DNA of 64,000 nt from Clostridia bacterium (GTDB taxonomy: Bacteria > Bacillota > Clostridia > Oscillospirales > Acutalibacteraceae), in the NCBI GenBank assembly GCA_017409265.1, contig JAFQSY010000039.1, positions 124,001 through 188,000 of the forward strand, given 5' to 3'. This document shows positions 62,327 to 64,000 of the stretch, piece by piece. The translations under genes were made by a program, and so were the position numbers. The notes below the pieces were generated by a model. It did no database searches. It was not told the origin of the DNA and saw nothing but the letters and a program-made list of their open reading frames with translations. How positions within the stretch are numbered: position 1 is the first letter of the stretch; the number at the start of each line of letters is the position of its first letter.

Positions 62327-63744
62327 TATGCCTCAAATTTTGAAATTGTTGCAAAGCATCTCGCTTTTTCGATAACCAATTTAAAATAACGGACTCGGAT
62401 TTCCTTGAATCTGCAGATACGCTTGTAGCCGATTGTTGTTTCGGCTGCAAGCTTTTTCCATTTGCCGTTAATCTGTGCGTAAAGGCTGAACTTTTCAACC
62501 TGCTGACCTGTTTTTATGTGTTCGCCGAGAACAATTTTATCAATGTCGTATTCATCGCCGAGGTCGAGAATAAGTTCAGCGCCTTCAGGGTCATCGCCCG
62601 AATGCCAATAGTCCTCGGGATCATGGCTGAGCGCCATCTGACCCGTGTGCTTTTCATCAAGATGCCTGTTGTCGGTCATTATTGAATCGTCGGCAAGGTT
62701 TTCGTTAAAATCAATTTCTAACTGTGCGCCCATCGAAAGAAGGGTTTCAATATCCTTTTCATGGATTTTTCCTTCCGGTGTGGGCGGAATGTTAAGCAGG
62801 AAGTTCGCATTTGCGCCGACCGAATTATAGTAGATCTCCATAAGCTTTGACAGCGGTTTTACAGAGTAATCCTCTTCGGGATGATAAAACCATCCCTTGC
62901 GGATTGAAGTGTCGACCTCTGCAGGATACCAGATCAGCTTGTTACATTTTTTGATAGCCTTTCTGCTGCCCAGATCGAGGGCAGTGGGATTTATTTTTTT
63001 AGGCGGTTTTGAAACGTCATGCTGGCTTGCAGCGGCAATCAGCTCATGATTTGAGTGCCAATACGGCACGACGCTCCACTCACTCTTTCGGCATACGCCT
63101 GCTTCGTTGCCGCACCAGCGCACATCAGGACCGCTTATACTGATGACAGCATTCGGCTGAAGCTCGCGTATAAGCTTATAATAGCTTTCCCAATCGTATT
63201 CCTGAACCTTTCCGTTAGGTCCTTCTCCGCATGCGCCGTCAAACCAGACGCAGAAAAGTTCTCCATAACCTGTAAGAAGCTCACGAAGTTGATTTTTAAA
63301 ATATTTATTGTATGCTTCGCCCGAGCCGTAGGTGGGTTCATGCCTGTCCCACGGGGAGAGATAAACTCCGAATTTAAGCCCAAACTCTGCACATGCCTTT
63401 GCGCATTCAGCAACAACGTCACCTTTTCCGTCCTTCCATTTGCTTGAGCGGACACTATGCTCGGTGTATGCGCTTGGCCAAAGGCAGAAACCGTCGTGGT
63501 GTTTTGCGGTAAGAATAATTCCCTTCATGCCCGCGAGCTGACATACCTTTACCCATTGGCGGCAGTCAAGCTTTTCGGGGTAAAAAAGCTCCGGGTCTTC
63601 ATTACCGTTTCCCCATTCGGAGTTGGTAAAAGTGTTTATTCCGAAATGAATAAAACCGTAAAATTCCATCTCCTGCCATTTAAGCTGGCGTTCGCTCGGA
63701 ACTATTGAAGCGGCATATTTAACATAATCCGGTGTTTTACTCAT
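62323..63744 (-). CDS. GH29-family alpha-L-fucosidase
   Basis: 473 residues, no signal peptide. FYGFIHFGINTFTNSEWGNG, LTAKHHDGFCLWPS and FCVWFDGACG (nucleophile Asp169) are GH29 motifs; the C-terminal about 100 residues form a beta domain with a F5/8-like fold (GDEYDIDKIVLGEHI). Removes fucose from host or dietary glycans, probably on imported oligosaccharides. AAAGGAG ribosome site; ATG overlaps the previous gene by 4 bp. Confidence 0.9.
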   Translation of the reverse strand: MSKTPDYVKYAASIVPSERQLKWQEMEFYGFIHFGINTFTNSEWGNGNEDPELFYPEKLDCRQWVKVCQLAGMKGIILTAKHHDGFCLWPSAYTEHSVRSSKWKDGKGDVVAECAKACAEFGLKFGVYLSPWDRHEPTYGSGEAYNKYFKNQLRELLTGYGELFCVWFDGACGEGPNGKVQEYDWESYYKLIRELQPNAVISISGPDVRWCGNEAGVCRKSEWSVVPYWHSNHELIAAASQHDVSKPPKKINPTALDLGSRKAIKKCNKLIWYPAEVDTSIRKGWFYHPEEDYSVKPLSKLMEIYYNSVGANANFLLNIPPTPEGKIHEKDIETLLSMGAQLEIDFNENLADDSIMTDNRHLDEKHTGQMALSHDPEDYWHSGDDPEGAELILDLGDEYDIDKIVLGEHIKTGQQVEKFSLYAQINGKWKKLAAETTIGYKRICRFKEIRVRYFKLVIEKARCFATISKFEAY

Positions 63745-64000
63745 TGTGATTCTCCTTTGTTAATGTTTTGCAGCATGAAGCCCCAATAATCATTCGGAAT
63801 ATTGTTGTTCATTGCGTGGTTGATGAGCCCGATAAGGGCGGGCGACTCCAGAACATACCGGAACATTTCCGGCGGAAGCATTCCTCTGTCGGCATAAGCG
63901 AGGAGTCTGAATTTCAGCGCGTCATCGCCGTCAAGACAAAGCCTTTTTATAAGCTTTTGCAAATCAGCATCATCAGGCGGAGAATTATTTTTCCCCTTTT
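63741..64000 (-). CDS. Unidentified protein, C-terminal part (cut by right edge)
   Basis: Open reading frame from the window edge to a TGA at 63741, 85 codons visible. The C-terminal part has an ADRGMLPPEMFRYVLESPALIG stretch and ends in a NKGESQ tail. Acidic and partly helical; no domain recognised. The true start lies beyond 64000. Its stop overlaps the GH29 start by 4 bp, so it is probably in the same operon. Confidence 0.55.
   Translation of the reverse strand, partial: KGKNNSPPDDADLQKLIKRLCLDGDDALKFRLLAYADRGMLPPEMFRYVLESPALIGLINHAMNNNIPNDYWGFMLQNINKGESQ

Noticed and set aside
1-64000. tRNA, rRNA, CRISPR, insertion sequences, phage or defence system
   Set aside because: No cloverleaf, no regular short repeats with spacers, no transposase-like or integrase-like protein, and no defence-type protein families were seen on either strand.

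Overview
The window reads as a chromosomal segment of a low-to-moderate GC Gram-positive anaerobe of class Clostridia, most like a gut Ruminococcaceae/Oscillospiraceae member. This is an inference. It rests on a clear forespore sigma factor SigG, an Obg/Mini-RNase III/YebC/ruvCAB/ECF core layout typical of Firmicutes, purine-rich AGGAGG ribosome sites, frequent TTG/GTG starts, B. subtilis-like -35/-10 promoters, and host- or plant-glycan hydrolases (GH29, GH30). No rRNA, tRNA, CRISPR array, phage or insertion sequence was seen. Coding density is high and no gene-free stretch exceeds about 200 bp.

Layout. 1-4088 (minus): a probable operon of a YfcC-type carrier, a membrane-tethered metallophosphoesterase, an MFS carrier and the N-terminus of a TrkA-like potassium regulator. 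4240-9511: a secreted LCAT-like hydrolase with a YhcH-family protein, a membrane protein, an ArsR/SdpI-like pair with a well-formed promoter-operator, and a GH30 glycosidase. 9552-13970: a lipoprotein, an RluA pseudouridine synthase, and a polar amino-acid ABC transporter whose binding protein looks circularly permuted. 14100-22020: a surface-glycan-like block with two unknown membrane proteins, an SDR epimerase, and an operon for activated D-glycero-D-manno-heptose (HddA-like kinase, cupin, fused HddC-GmhB) ending in a B12-binding radical SAM enzyme. 22029-30219: hydroxyacid dehydrogenase, VTT membrane protein, galactokinase, a structured 110-bp inverted-repeat element, two M42 aminopeptidases, GNAT, YhhN and a secreted phosphoesterase.

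30249-38650: sigG, a secreted protein, a small XRE regulator, the spermidine transporter potABCD, a lipoprotein form of MltG, and an EFR1 flavodoxin-ferredoxin. 38698-42868: xylAB, yebC and a small lipoprotein. 42880-45430 (minus): obg, mrnC and yitT. 45632-59454 (plus): a long run of housekeeping genes: DUF512 radical SAM, der, ruvC-ruvA-ruvB, an RNA methyltransferase, ecfA1-ecfA2-ecfT, truA, a DUF5711-like protein, then a second promoter with cvpA, pgsA and a ClpE-like ATPase. 59550-64000: femAB-like and cca on minus, an ArsC/Spx-like protein on plus, a GH29 fucosidase on minus and a protein truncated by the right edge.

How the genes work together: sugar use (xylAB, galK, GH29, GH30, MFS), peptide and amino-acid use (M42 pair, polar amino-acid ABC, YfcC), polyamine uptake (pot), envelope building (heptose operon, MltG, FemAB, PgsA), and information and quality-control genes (ruv, der, obg, truA, cca, clpE). 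No undescribed defence or mobile system was found. The strongest unusual signals are the permuted binding protein, the heptose/B12-radical-SAM operon with fused enzymes, and the structured element at 25200-25326.
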